64,000 nucleotides of DNA from Lachnospiraceae bacterium. GTDB taxonomy: Bacteria > Bacillota_A > Clostridia > Lachnospirales > Lachnospiraceae. Each line of letters starts with the position of its first letter. Position 1 is the first letter of the stretch. A model generated the notes under the pieces. It had not been told where the DNA came from. It did not search any database and was given only the letters and a program-made list of their open reading frames with translations. The translations under genes and the position numbers were made by a program. The stretch is taken from NCBI GenBank assembly GCA_017516285.1, contig JAFXDD010000022.1, positions 1 through 64,000 on the forward strand, read 5' to 3'. Shown piece after piece: positions 44,814 to 52,818 of this stretch.

Positions 44814-45323
44814 TTACACCTGTCCGCTCAGATAGTCTGCGTATCTGGCTGATACATAAAGGAAATCTGACAAACGGTTCATATACTGCATCGCCGCCGC
44901 ATCAGCTCCATATCTGTTAGCAACACGCTTAAAACATCTCTCTGCCCGTCTTGCCACTGCTCTGGCTACATCCAGACGCGCTGACAGCTCACAGCCACCA
45001 TAAAGCACAAATCCCTTTGTTCGTGGAAAAGCACCTTCTATCCGGTCAATTTCCTCTTCCAAATAAGCAAGCTGTGCTGCTTCTACTTTATACTGACGGT
45101 CCGCCGGACTGGCCACTCCGGCCATAATACCAATCAACTCTTGCTGCAGCTTAGACAAATTTGCCTTCATTTCAGCAGGTGCAGCCACCTTTGCCAATCC
45201 CATATGACTGCTCAGCTCGTCAATGGTACCCAGAAGCTCTATTCTATCATCTGATTTCAGAACCCGCACCCCATTTGCAAGGGATGTACTGCCTCCATCT
45301 CCTGTTTTGGTATAAATCTTCAT
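44814..45323 (-). CDS. PduO-type ATP:cob(I)alamin adenosyltransferase
   Basis: The ATG at 45323 follows GAGGAG and gives 169 residues starting MKIYTKTGDGGSTSL, the canonical N-terminus of PduO-type adenosyltransferases. GTIDELSSHMGLAK near residue 31 and LDVARAVARRAERCF near 125 (with the substrate-binding RxxxRRxER pattern) confirm this. It makes adenosylcobalamin, the coenzyme of the diol dehydratase encoded upstream. It is the last gene of the operon, 28 bases after the reactivase small subunit. Confidence 0.94.
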   Translation of the reverse strand: MKIYTKTGDGGSTSLANGVRVLKSDDRIELLGTIDELSSHMGLAKVAAPAEMKANLSKLQQELIGIMAGVASPADRQYKVEAAQLAYLEEEIDRIEGAFPRTKGFVLYGGCELSARLDVARAVARRAERCFKRVANRYGADAAAMQYMNRLSDFLYVSARYADYLSGQV

Positions 45324-45351
45324 GGAATTCTCCTCTAATATCATTTTACTG

Positions 45352-45693
45352 TTAATTTTGCTGCTCCTTAAATGGTCGCTTCTTAATAGCTCTGGCGCTG
45401 TTCGCTCCCAGTCGCCTGCTCTCCTCTTTGGAAGGAAATGCATAATAGTCTATATACTTCCCCGGCTTCAATCCTCTAATTTGAAATGCCGCACTGCTTC
45501 CTATTACACCCAACCCGGATCCCAACATGGAATCATTTGCTGCATGCCAGGTTATTTGCTCCAAATCCTGCTCCGGTCGCTCAAAGACTTCATAAAGAAC
45601 GCCTTCTTCTTCTATACCGGCGCATACCTCTCTAAGCACAGCCTGATCAGAGTTATTTGTATAAATGTATATGGTAGGTCTCTTACTAATCAT
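45352..45693 (-). CDS. pduH: Diol/glycerol dehydratase reactivase small subunit (PduH-like)
   Basis: The 113-residue protein matches the small subunit of the B12-dependent dehydratase reactivating factor (PduH, DdrB, DhaG): IYIYTNNSDQAVLREVCAGIEEEGV at the N-terminus and a middle GSGLGVIGSSAAFQI segment. With the large ATPase subunit it removes damaged cobalamin from the inactivated enzyme. It overlaps the large-subunit gene by 4 bases, so the pair is coupled. Length is normal for the family. Confidence 0.9.
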   Translation of the reverse strand: MISKRPTIYIYTNNSDQAVLREVCAGIEEEGVLYEVFERPEQDLEQITWHAANDSMLGSGLGVIGSSAAFQIRGLKPGKYIDYYAFPSKEESRRLGANSARAIKKRPFKEQQN

Positions 45694-47504
45694 GTCAAAT
45701 CTCCAATAGCGGAAAGAACCAATCCGGTAGCCACTGCATTACGTGGTCCTTCTGTACCACGGATATTGCCCCGACCGCACACAATCATATACTTGGCAAA
45801 TTCCTCCATTAACATTTCCGGAATTTCAAAATCCTCCGCGGAGCCGCCTACCAGTACTACGTTTGGTATTTTCTTGAGATTATGCTCCGGTGCCACCTGC
45901 TTCAAGGCACGAATTGCATTGGTCACAAAAACCTTTTGTTTGGCCTCTCTTCGCACCTGTACAATCTTCTCCATAGGAATATCTTCTTCTATACGAATCC
46001 ATCCACTTTCACTAAGCATTACCACTCTGCCGTAAAAACGCGGGTCGATGGACTCTTCCACAAACACAATCTCACCGCTTTCCATACGCATATGGAACAG
46101 ACTCTCCACCTTTGCAAGGGGATATCTCTTAATCTGCTCAGCCACGTGTCTGTCCTTTAATCCCAGCTCCACCTGAATCAGCATGGAAACTAATTCTCCG
46201 GCTCCGGCCTGATGAATAATCTGCACCTTACCCGCTTCATCTACCATAGCTGCATCCGTAGAACCACCACCCATGTCCAGCATAGCTAACGGAAGCTTTA
46301 CACCGGGGGTAGTAAATGCACCCAGACTTGCCATAATTGCCTCTACTCCGGCTACTACTACGTCAACCTTAAGCTCCGTCTTCAGTCTATCTGCAATTCG
46401 CTGCATCGGAAGCTGTCTGGTCCTAACCATTGCTGCAATACCTACCGCCTTTTCCAGACAGGTTTCCCCTGCTAATGCACCGGAAATCAGTACCGGTGCC
46501 ATAGTATCCACAGCCAGGATATCTGTAATATGTATAGCTTCCGTAGTGTCATTCAGCTCCTGCATGGTACTGCGGATTTTGGCAAACATGTTGCCGATAT
46601 TGGTATCAGGCTGCCCCACCACATCATATATGGTACCTGCATCAGAAACCGCCTGCATAATCTTCTCAGCACCTTCATCTATATGAATCGTACTTTCCCG
46701 TTCTGCCTTGAAGGTTATCTCACCGGCAGGCAGTACATTCTCCTGCACATTTCCGCCCGGTGTCTTCAAAACCACCGCACTGCGCTTGCCAATCAAACTC
46801 TTGGCAATCGGTGTTACCATGCGGGTTTCCTCAGGATCCAGTTTTAACAAAGTAGCAATCCCGTACGGATTGGAAAGCATCCGCACGCTCTGCCCCGGCA
46901 ATGCCACCTCAATAGCTGCCATAACACCGGAAGGCAGTTTATCGATTCTGGCCACTTCGTCAATGATAGGTATCTTTTTGTTCAGGCGGTTTTCTACTAA
47001 CACCGCCTCATCTGCCTGCAAAATAATGCCTGCAATATCCATGTGTTCGGAAATTTTATTTACTGTTTCGGCCACCGCTTCATATGGATACTCCTTCGGA
47101 ACGGCCAGAATATAAGACTTACCGTTCTCCGGTTTAAAGTATTCTCCCAGCCGCAAAATTTCACCTACAGCCTGTCCGGCACCTGCCGGTGTGGAAGGAT
47201 TATGACCAATCATGGAGGAATCCATGATAATCGTCTCCGTCAGCGTTTCCATCGCGGTATCACCGATAACCGGTGCCGCTTCATTGAGCCTAATCAGGGA
47301 AAGGTCTGAAATTTCCCGTCCTATTTTACTCATGGCACCCTTTAAGGCAGATTTAATTGCATAAATATTAGCAACCGTACCCTTGGTTCCGGTTGTCGGA
47401 CATGAAGTGCTTGCCAGGAACTTCACTCCCTGACCGGCTTCTACAGAGCCAATACACACTTCCGTTGTGGAATTACCGATATCTACTCCTGCAATAAGTT
47501 TCAA
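45690..47504 (-). CDS. pduG: Diol/glycerol dehydratase reactivase large subunit (PduG-like ATPase)
   Basis: The 604-residue protein is the chaperone-like ATPase of the reactivase. The N-terminus AGVDIGNSTTEVCIG is the actin/Hsp70-type phosphate-binding motif. LDMGGGSTDAAMVDEAG near residue 407 is the second phosphate loop, and VVLVGGSAEDFEIPEM near 564 the adenosine motif. It releases inactive B12 from the dehydratase. Overlaps of 4 bases with pduE upstream and pduH downstream indicate one coupled operon. Confidence 0.95.
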   Translation of the reverse strand: MKLIAGVDIGNSTTEVCIGSVEAGQGVKFLASTSCPTTGTKGTVANIYAIKSALKGAMSKIGREISDLSLIRLNEAAPVIGDTAMETLTETIIMDSSMIGHNPSTPAGAGQAVGEILRLGEYFKPENGKSYILAVPKEYPYEAVAETVNKISEHMDIAGIILQADEAVLVENRLNKKIPIIDEVARIDKLPSGVMAAIEVALPGQSVRMLSNPYGIATLLKLDPEETRMVTPIAKSLIGKRSAVVLKTPGGNVQENVLPAGEITFKAERESTIHIDEGAEKIMQAVSDAGTIYDVVGQPDTNIGNMFAKIRSTMQELNDTTEAIHITDILAVDTMAPVLISGALAGETCLEKAVGIAAMVRTRQLPMQRIADRLKTELKVDVVVAGVEAIMASLGAFTTPGVKLPLAMLDMGGGSTDAAMVDEAGKVQIIHQAGAGELVSMLIQVELGLKDRHVAEQIKRYPLAKVESLFHMRMESGEIVFVEESIDPRFYGRVVMLSESGWIRIEEDIPMEKIVQVRREAKQKVFVTNAIRALKQVAPEHNLKKIPNVVLVGGSAEDFEIPEMLMEEFAKYMIVCGRGNIRGTEGPRNAVATGLVLSAIGDLT

Positions 47505-47893
47505 AGTAAAACGCCTCTTTTCTCGTATATTTCAACGGCTTCCATTACTAACTTTGCACAGTTTTTGGCATTATATTTCTCAATCAGCTCCTGTGCCATC
47601 AATACAAGCTCCAGCTTCGTGGAACGATTTGGACGAAGCTTGTCGTACATTTTTAAAATTACATCATCCGGCACATCCACTAACTCTGCCGCACGTTCGA
47701 AATTTTTCTCCATAGGAACGCTGCCGTTTTCCCTTGCTACCTGTCCCTGAGCCTTTAAGGTCTCCTTGGAGATTTTAATATCATCGGAAGAGATATGCCC
47801 CTTCATCACCTCATCCAGGGTAATCTCAGTTAAGTTCCTGCCAGTTTTGGACTTGATAGAGTCCTTTTCGTATTCACCTAAAGGATATCTCAT
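47501..47893 (-). CDS. pduE: Diol dehydratase small subunit (PduE-like, no N-terminal extension)
   Basis: The 130-residue protein is the gamma subunit of coenzyme-B12-dependent diol or glycerol dehydratase. TGRNLTEITLDEVMKGHISSDDIKIS near residue 17 and NFERAAELVDVPDDVILKMYDKLRPNRST near 63 are typical. It starts almost directly with the core (MRYPLGEYEKDSIKS), so it lacks the 30-residue N-terminal extension of Salmonella PduE that aids microcompartment packaging. It follows pduD with no gap and overlaps pduG by 4 bases. Confidence 0.93.
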   Translation of the reverse strand: MRYPLGEYEKDSIKSKTGRNLTEITLDEVMKGHISSDDIKISKETLKAQGQVARENGSVPMEKNFERAAELVDVPDDVILKMYDKLRPNRSTKLELVLMAQELIEKYNAKNCAKLVMEAVEIYEKRGVLL

Positions 47894-48562
47894 TTATCTG
47901 CCCTCCCATTCAACTGCACCCACTGCCGGGTCTAACTGCTCTGTTTCTGCGATATGCATAAGTGCTGCCTTTACCTGATACTTCGGTCGGCACATCGGGT
48001 CATTGGTACAAGGTATCGGAACTACCTGCTCACCCTTTACATACTTAGCTGCATTCTGGCCAATCTTGCGGTAAGTCTCCAGTGTCATAAGCGGTGCCTG
48101 CGGAAACAGCTCCAGATTGGATAACGGATATAAATCCTTCTGATGGATTACCGTAGTGCCCTTGGACTGAATACCAACACCGAAACCGGAACCGGAAAGC
48201 TTTGCTGCCTCCAAGGCCATGAAGCACACGTCAGAAGTATCCAGAATCTTGACTACTCTGGCACGCATACCTTCCTCCTCAATACCGGCCTTTACATTGC
48301 GCAGTACATCTTCTAATGGAATATCACAAATAGTACGTTTGATTTCTTTCTGGAATGCTGCGCCTACACCGATAACAATTTCCTTTGGATCTGTCCCTTT
48401 CTTTGCTCTCGGATAACCGCTGTAATCTGTTTTGTGCGCATTAATACGCTCTCTGCCCGCCATAGACGGTGCACTTTTTACATCCTTTGCATCGCCCTGC
48501 GTCCCCGTCTGTCGCAGAATTTCTGTCACTATCTGTTTTACAAGCTTTTCATCTATCTGCAT
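47894..48562 (-). CDS. pduD: Diol dehydratase medium subunit (PduD-like, with encapsulation-type N-terminus)
   Basis: The 222-residue beta subunit has an N-terminal amphipathic helix, MQIDEKLVKQIVTEIL, closely like the encapsulation peptide of Salmonella PduD, then a flexible linker to about residue 58. The core follows: EIVIGVGAAF, GSGFGVGIQSKGTTVIHQ near 124 and LSNLELFPQAPLMTLETYRKIG near 146. The long N-terminus favours the propanediol over the glycerol dehydratase type. It lies between pduC, 11 bases upstream, and pduE, directly adjoining. Confidence 0.94.
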   Translation of the reverse strand: MQIDEKLVKQIVTEILRQTGTQGDAKDVKSAPSMAGRERINAHKTDYSGYPRAKKGTDPKEIVIGVGAAFQKEIKRTICDIPLEDVLRNVKAGIEEEGMRARVVKILDTSDVCFMALEAAKLSGSGFGVGIQSKGTTVIHQKDLYPLSNLELFPQAPLMTLETYRKIGQNAAKYVKGEQVVPIPCTNDPMCRPKYQVKAALMHIAETEQLDPAVGAVEWEGR

Positions 48563-48573
48563 GGTGCAACCTC

Positions 48574-50238
48574 CTAAATGTCCTGTGGGTTAATAATATG
48601 CGGAATCTTCTTGATTTCTTCCCAGCGTTCTCCCTCTACACGATAACCGGTGCCCGGTCCCATATAGTCGTTCGGAGTATTTACTGCGGATAATACCTTA
48701 AAGTTTCGATCCAAAATTGCTGAAGTCTGCATATAATCGCCTGCTACGCGCTGCTTTAACATGCTCAACACGCTTTCTGCCACATCCTGATAACCGGTTT
48801 CAGCCAGAGCTCTCACTACATCTACACCGGTAATGCCTCTCTTCAGTACATCCTCCGCTGCCATCAAATCCGCGGTAACGTCTCTCGGAAGGGTATCCTT
48901 GCTGCCGTGGGCATAGGTCACAGCCTCCACCTGCTCATCACTAATCGGAGACAAGCCTAACTGACGGAATACTGCCTGTACTGCCTTGGCTGCTTTATTA
49001 CGCACACGAAGTACCTCTTCCTCGGTAACCGGCTTCAAACCACCGTCTACCTGCATGTCTCTCTGTAATACATTATAATCATCAAAGTCCTCTGCGTCAA
49101 AATTAGAGCCGGCAAACATATTGTCATAATTTGGCTCTGCTGCATAACCGGAGAAAATAAAGTCGGTACCCGGTAAAAACTGCAGCATCGTTCTGGCTGT
49201 ACGACGCATTGCAGAATTAGAAAAGCTCTGGTCATTGGAGGAAGCACATTCTAATCCCAATAAAGCTGCCACCAAATTCTCTGCCAACACTTCTCTGATA
49301 CCACCCGGCACAGAACCAGGCACACCAATACAGCTTACGGAACCATTCTGAATACCCTGACTTCCGGCACCCTTTGTAGCATACAAACATCTGCACTCCA
49401 GATACAACATGGACTTCTTTTCACTAAAGCCCATCAGCACTTCGGAGCCTGCACCGGAAGTAAAGCGTACCTTTAATCCTCTGGAAGCATAAGCAGAATT
49501 CAAAAATGCCTTGGAATAAGGGGTATCATCCCCATCTATAAACACCTTCTCCGTACCATATACGGAAAGGGTCTCTGCATATGTAGTAAGACCGCGGATA
49601 CCAAGCTCTAACTCGGTAGCCTCTTCTGCGGAACACTGGGTCAATACACCCGGACGGCCAATCTGAGAACCGATAAGCAGTGCCATGGCACTGAGCGGAG
49701 CATATCTGGCAACACCCATAGTGGTCTCTTCCTCTGCAAAGCCACGCAGTGCACCCTCTGCTGCATCTGCAGCCAACTGCACCGGATCGTCCTTTAAATT
49801 AGTAATATGAGCCTGATTACCCGGTGTCTTTCTGGCACGAATCTTCTGCATGCCCATCATCAGCTCTACCACATTGAGGTAGTTCATCACCTCTGTCATC
49901 TTGGCAGGTGTAATGCCTGTCACCAACTCCAGAATCTCCTTTCTGGACACATGGATATCCACAATCATTCTGGCAATATCTAAGGACGGCACTGCCATAG
50001 ACTTCTCTGCACGCTCCAGATTTATGGCATAGTCTGCAATAAACTGATCGATAAAGTCAAAGTCCTCTCTCTTCTTACCATCCAGTTCTACCACCTTGCC
50101 GTTTTCTATTTGAATAGAAGGCTTGGGATCGTAAGGACTTGACATTGCTGCAAAACCCATCTCCGGCCATTCATTAATAAATCCATCTAAATTTACCGGA
50201 CGTTTATCCAGTACTTCAATACGTTTTGATCTCTTCAT
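48574..50238 (-). CDS. pduC: B12-dependent propanediol/glycerol dehydratase large subunit (PduC-like)
   Basis: The 554-residue alpha subunit carries the active site of adenosylcobalamin-dependent dehydratase, converting 1,2-propanediol to propionaldehyde or glycerol to 3-hydroxypropionaldehyde. The start MKRSKRIEVLDKRPVNLDGFI matches the family. TTMGVARYAPLSAMALLIGSQ near residue 166 and the stretch with ECRCLYATKGAGSQGIQNGSVSC near 287 are strongly conserved. Start site AAAGGAG. It is the first gene of a six-gene operon; a candidate promoter is at 50276-50304 and no cobalamin riboswitch was seen. Confidence 0.95.
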   Translation of the reverse strand: MKRSKRIEVLDKRPVNLDGFINEWPEMGFAAMSSPYDPKPSIQIENGKVVELDGKKREDFDFIDQFIADYAINLERAEKSMAVPSLDIARMIVDIHVSRKEILELVTGITPAKMTEVMNYLNVVELMMGMQKIRARKTPGNQAHITNLKDDPVQLAADAAEGALRGFAEEETTMGVARYAPLSAMALLIGSQIGRPGVLTQCSAEEATELELGIRGLTTYAETLSVYGTEKVFIDGDDTPYSKAFLNSAYASRGLKVRFTSGAGSEVLMGFSEKKSMLYLECRCLYATKGAGSQGIQNGSVSCIGVPGSVPGGIREVLAENLVAALLGLECASSNDQSFSNSAMRRTARTMLQFLPGTDFIFSGYAAEPNYDNMFAGSNFDAEDFDDYNVLQRDMQVDGGLKPVTEEEVLRVRNKAAKAVQAVFRQLGLSPISDEQVEAVTYAHGSKDTLPRDVTADLMAAEDVLKRGITGVDVVRALAETGYQDVAESVLSMLKQRVAGDYMQTSAILDRNFKVLSAVNTPNDYMGPGTGYRVEGERWEEIKKIPHIINPQDI

Positions 50239-50275
50239 TATCTCAATTCTCCTTTAGGGATACTATCCTGCTTAT

Positions 50276-50304
50276 ATTATGCACCCAATCCCACAAAAAA
50301 GCAA
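50276..50304 (-). promoter_or_regulatory. Candidate promoter of the diol dehydratase operon
   Basis: On the minus strand TTGCTT (50304-50299), 17 bases and CATAAT (50281-50276), about 38 bases before the pduC start. Confidence 0.45.
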
Positions 50305-50485
50305 CAAAAACATCACAAAACCTCAAGAAAAAATTGCCCGATTCACAGATTTTTGTAATTTAAGGCCTTTTTGCACGTTATTTTTCTTATCGTGCGTAAA
50401 AATCACTTGTATATTTGTGTCAAAAAAGTTAAACTTAGCTTAACCAATTAACTTGTGCCATTTAAAAGAAAGGAAGGACTACATT

Positions 50486-51517
50486 ATGTTTAAAAAATCA
50501 AACGGCACTTCATATAACAATTATCAGGACGAAATACCTCCTGACCCAAAGCCGAACGTTCTGGGAAAATTCTTTAAAATGCTTGGCAATGCAGGCATAG
50601 GTATTGTAGCATTGATAATCGTTGCTATTTTAGCATTGAATGCCACATACACCATCAACGAACAGGAGCAGGCCGTACTGGTAACCTTAGGTCAGGCCAG
50701 CAGTGTTACCACACCCGGACTTCACTTTAAAATCCCATTTATTCAGGATGTTATTAAAGTAGATACTACTATTCAGGGTTTCTCCATTGGCTATGATGAA
50801 TATAGTGATATGAGTAACGAATCTGAATCTCTGATGATTACCAGTGACTACAACTTTGTAAACGTGGACTTTTTCGTGGAATATCGTTTTTCCGAGCCTG
50901 TTAAGGCAGTGTACGCTTCCAGTGAACCTGTAGCAATACTTAAAAATATCTGCCAGAGCTGCATTCGTACTGTAATCGGCAGCTACCCTGTTGATGATGT
51001 TTTGACAACAGGCAAAAATGAAATTCAGGCTTCTATTAAAGAAATGATTATGAGTAAGCTGGTGGAACAGGACCTTGGTATTCAACTGGTAAATATTACC
51101 ATTCAAGATTCTGAACCACCTACAGCAGAGGTTATGGAAGCCTTTAAGGATGTAGAAACGGCAAAGCAGGGCAAAGAAACTGCTCTGAACAATGCCAACA
51201 AATACCGTAACGAAAAGCTTCCGGAGGCTGAGGCCAATGCCGACGCTATTATCAAATCTGCAGAGGCTGAGAAAACCGAGCGTATCAATGAAGCAACCGC
51301 ACAAGTGGCCCGTTTCAATGCCATGTATCAGGAATACATCAAAAATCCGGAGGTCACCAAGCAGCGCATGTTCTTTGAGGCTATGGAAGAAGTACTTCCG
51401 GGCTTAAAGGTAATTATAGAAAGCCCGACAGGCGATGTACAGACCTTCTACCCGATTGAATCCTTTGCTACTATCGGTACTGACAGCGCCCAGAGCACTG
51501 CAGAAGCTGCAAATTAA
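50486..51517 (+). CDS. hflK: HflK-like SPFH protein, FtsH protease modulator
   Basis: The ATG at 50486 follows AAAGGAAGG and gives 343 residues. A cytoplasmic proline-rich N-terminus (PPDPKPN) precedes one membrane segment (about 35-55, GIVALIIVAILALNATYTI) and an SPFH domain starting with NEQEQAVLVTLGQAS. A charged helix follows, with GKETALNNANKYRNEK and AEANADAIIKSAEAE. This is the HflK layout. HflK and HflC form a large membrane cage around FtsH. hflC follows 14 bases later. Pairs of this kind are less common in Firmicutes than in Proteobacteria. Confidence 0.9.
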   Translation: MFKKSNGTSYNNYQDEIPPDPKPNVLGKFFKMLGNAGIGIVALIIVAILALNATYTINEQEQAVLVTLGQASSVTTPGLHFKIPFIQDVIKVDTTIQGFSIGYDEYSDMSNESESLMITSDYNFVNVDFFVEYRFSEPVKAVYASSEPVAILKNICQSCIRTVIGSYPVDDVLTTGKNEIQASIKEMIMSKLVEQDLGIQLVNITIQDSEPPTAEVMEAFKDVETAKQGKETALNNANKYRNEKLPEAEANADAIIKSAEAEKTERINEATAQVARFNAMYQEYIKNPEVTKQRMFFEAMEEVLPGLKVIIESPTGDVQTFYPIESFATIGTDSAQSTAEAAN

Positions 51518-51531
51518 GGAGGAAGCTGATT

Positions 51532-52398
51532 ATGAAAAAATTATCTAGAGTTATTATTATTTTGGCAGCAGCACTTTTATTACTCTCAGGCTCTTGCTTT
51601 GTAGTAACTAATGAAAACGAATACTCTCTGGTACGCCAATTTGGTAAAATCAGCCATATTGTAGACGAGGCAGGAGTTAGCTTTAAAATTCCGTTTCTTC
51701 AGTCCGTGGACAAATTACCAAAGCAGACCTTGATTTACGATTTGACTCCAAGCGATGTAATTACTGCTGACAAAAAGACCATGATTTCCAACAGCTATAT
51801 TTTGTGGAAAATCAGTGATCCTTTGAAATTTGCACAGACCTTAAATTCTTCTGTATCCAATGCAGAAAATCGTCTGGACAATATTGTATATAATGCCACC
51901 AAAAACGTCATTTCCAGCATGAATCAAGATGAAGTGATTACCAGCCGTGATGGTGCCCTGTCCGATGCTGTACTTACCAATATCGGTACTTCTTTGGACA
52001 ACTACGGCATCGAGCTTATGAGCTTTGAATTAAAGCAACTGGATTTACCGAATGACAACAAGACCGCAGTTTACGAACGAATGATTTCAGAGCGCGACAA
52101 CATTGCCGCTACCTACACCGCAGAGGGTGCATCCGAAGCCCGTATTATCCGTAATTCCACCGATGCCGAGATAACCATTCTCCTCTCCGAAGCAGAGAAA
52201 GAAGCGGAAATCCTGCTTGCAGAAGGTGAAGCAGAATACATGCGCATTCTCTCTGAAGCATACAACGATACTGCCAAGGCAGACTTCTACTCCTTCGTAA
52301 GAAGTCTGGATGCGGTGAAAGCAACTATGACAGGCGATAATAAGACGATTATCCTTTCACCGGAATCTCCGATTGCAGAGATTTTTTATGGAAGGTAA
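51532..52398 (+). CDS. hflC: HflC-like SPFH protein, FtsH protease modulator
   Basis: The 288-residue protein has an N-terminal membrane segment (about 5-22) ending before VVTNENEYSLVRQFGKIS, the HflC start of the SPFH domain. ISDPLKFAQTL near residue 99, and the C-terminal helix region EAEKEAEILLAEGEAEYMRI near 220 fit HflC. Unlike HflK it has almost no cytoplasmic tail. AAGGAGG precedes the ATG. It forms the partner of HflK just upstream. A dense set of inverted repeats follows (52410-52806). Confidence 0.9.
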   Translation: MKKLSRVIIILAAALLLLSGSCFVVTNENEYSLVRQFGKISHIVDEAGVSFKIPFLQSVDKLPKQTLIYDLTPSDVITADKKTMISNSYILWKISDPLKFAQTLNSSVSNAENRLDNIVYNATKNVISSMNQDEVITSRDGALSDAVLTNIGTSLDNYGIELMSFELKQLDLPNDNKTAVYERMISERDNIAATYTAEGASEARIIRNSTDAEITILLSEAEKEAEILLAEGEAEYMRILSEAYNDTAKADFYSFVRSLDAVKATMTGDNKTIILSPESPIAEIFYGR

Positions 52399-52409
52399 AT
52401 AAATAAAAT

Positions 52410-52475
52410 ATCCCCACAGGAAGCACAATTGATATGTGCTCACAATGTCAATAAAGCATTGTTTCCTGTGGGGAT
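52410..52475. other. Three-way-junction inverted repeat
   Basis: An outer 13-bp stem pairs ATCCCCACAGGAA (52410-52422) with 52463-52475. It encloses two hairpins: AGCACA (52422-52427) with TGTGCT (52435-52440), and ACAATGT (52442-52448) with 52456-52462. The minus-strand reading is followed by ATATTTTATTTATTT, so it may terminate leftward transcription; the plus strand has no clear T-run for hflC. Confidence 0.55.
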
Positions 52476-52670
52476 TTCGATGCATACTTTCCACATTCTG
52501 CACCACTTCTTCAATGCCGGACAAAAAAAACGCCCCCACCAATCATCAGTAGAAACGCCTTTAAAGGTATATTACAAAATTGTTCAGCAAAAGTCAACAA
52601 ATAACTTGATGTTTTTTATGCACATTTCCGTTCGTTTTTTGTGCATTTTTAATAAATGTACAGTTCAGAT

Positions 52671-52741
52671 GCGCCATTCGCAAAGGCACCTGCGGTGCTT
52701 TCTCGCTGCTAACGCAGCTAACTTTGCTCATAATCGGGCGC
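52671..52741. other. Branched inverted-repeat element
   Basis: GCGCC (52671-52675) pairs with GGCGC (52737-52741); inside, GCAAAG (52680-52685) pairs with CTTTGC (52722-52727). The inner loop holds two hairpins: GCACC/GGTGC (52686-52698, loop TGC) and GCTGC/GCAGC (52705-52718, loop TAAC). It forms a compact cloverleaf-like shape but shows no tRNA features such as TTC loop or CCA. Function unknown. Confidence 0.5.
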
Positions 52742-52747
52742 TCACCT

Positions 52748-52806
52748 CATAGACTGTAAGATGGGCTCATTCGTGCAAGCATGATGAGCCTATCTTACAG
52801 CCTATG
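52748..52806. terminator. Long hairpin next to the glycan cluster end
   Basis: CTGTAAGATGGGCTCAT (52754-52770) pairs with 52784-52800, 17 bp with one G-T pair, and CATAG/CTATG extends it outward with one mismatch. It lies 13 bases past the last gene of the leftward cluster. A T-run is lacking, so termination is likely but not certain. Confidence 0.5.
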
Positions 52807-52818
52807 GCTGAACTGTTG

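Larger units (their letters stand above)
52399..52818. other. Gene-free intergenic region dense in inverted repeats
   Basis: No coding sequence is credible between hflC and the leftward glycan cluster. The region contains, from left to right, a three-way-junction fold (52410-52475), a hairpin TGCAC/GTGCA at about 52619-52649 followed by a T-run on the plus strand, a branched element (52671-52741) and a long hairpin (52748-52806). Some of these must act as terminators for the convergent operons, but the amount of structure exceeds that need. Confidence 0.6.

Noticed and set aside
45323..45443. N-terminal extension of the cobalamin adenosyltransferase
   Set aside because: The extra 40 residues overlap pduH and have no ribosome site; the canonical start MKIYTKTGDGG follows GAGGAG at 45323.
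50239..50485. Cobalamin riboswitch before the B12-dependent dehydratase operon
   Set aside because: No B12-box or matching stem arrangement is visible on the minus strand; only a simple promoter and a GCACG/CGTGC hairpin.
50486..52398. Both SPFH genes as duplicates of the SPFH gene at 14528
   Set aside because: Their N-termini, membrane segments and pairing are of HflK/HflC type, while the 14528 gene is a QmcA/stomatin-type partner of NfeD.
52671..52741. tRNA gene
   Set aside because: The cloverleaf-like pairing lacks the T-loop, D-loop and anticodon-stem consensus and has wrong stem lengths.
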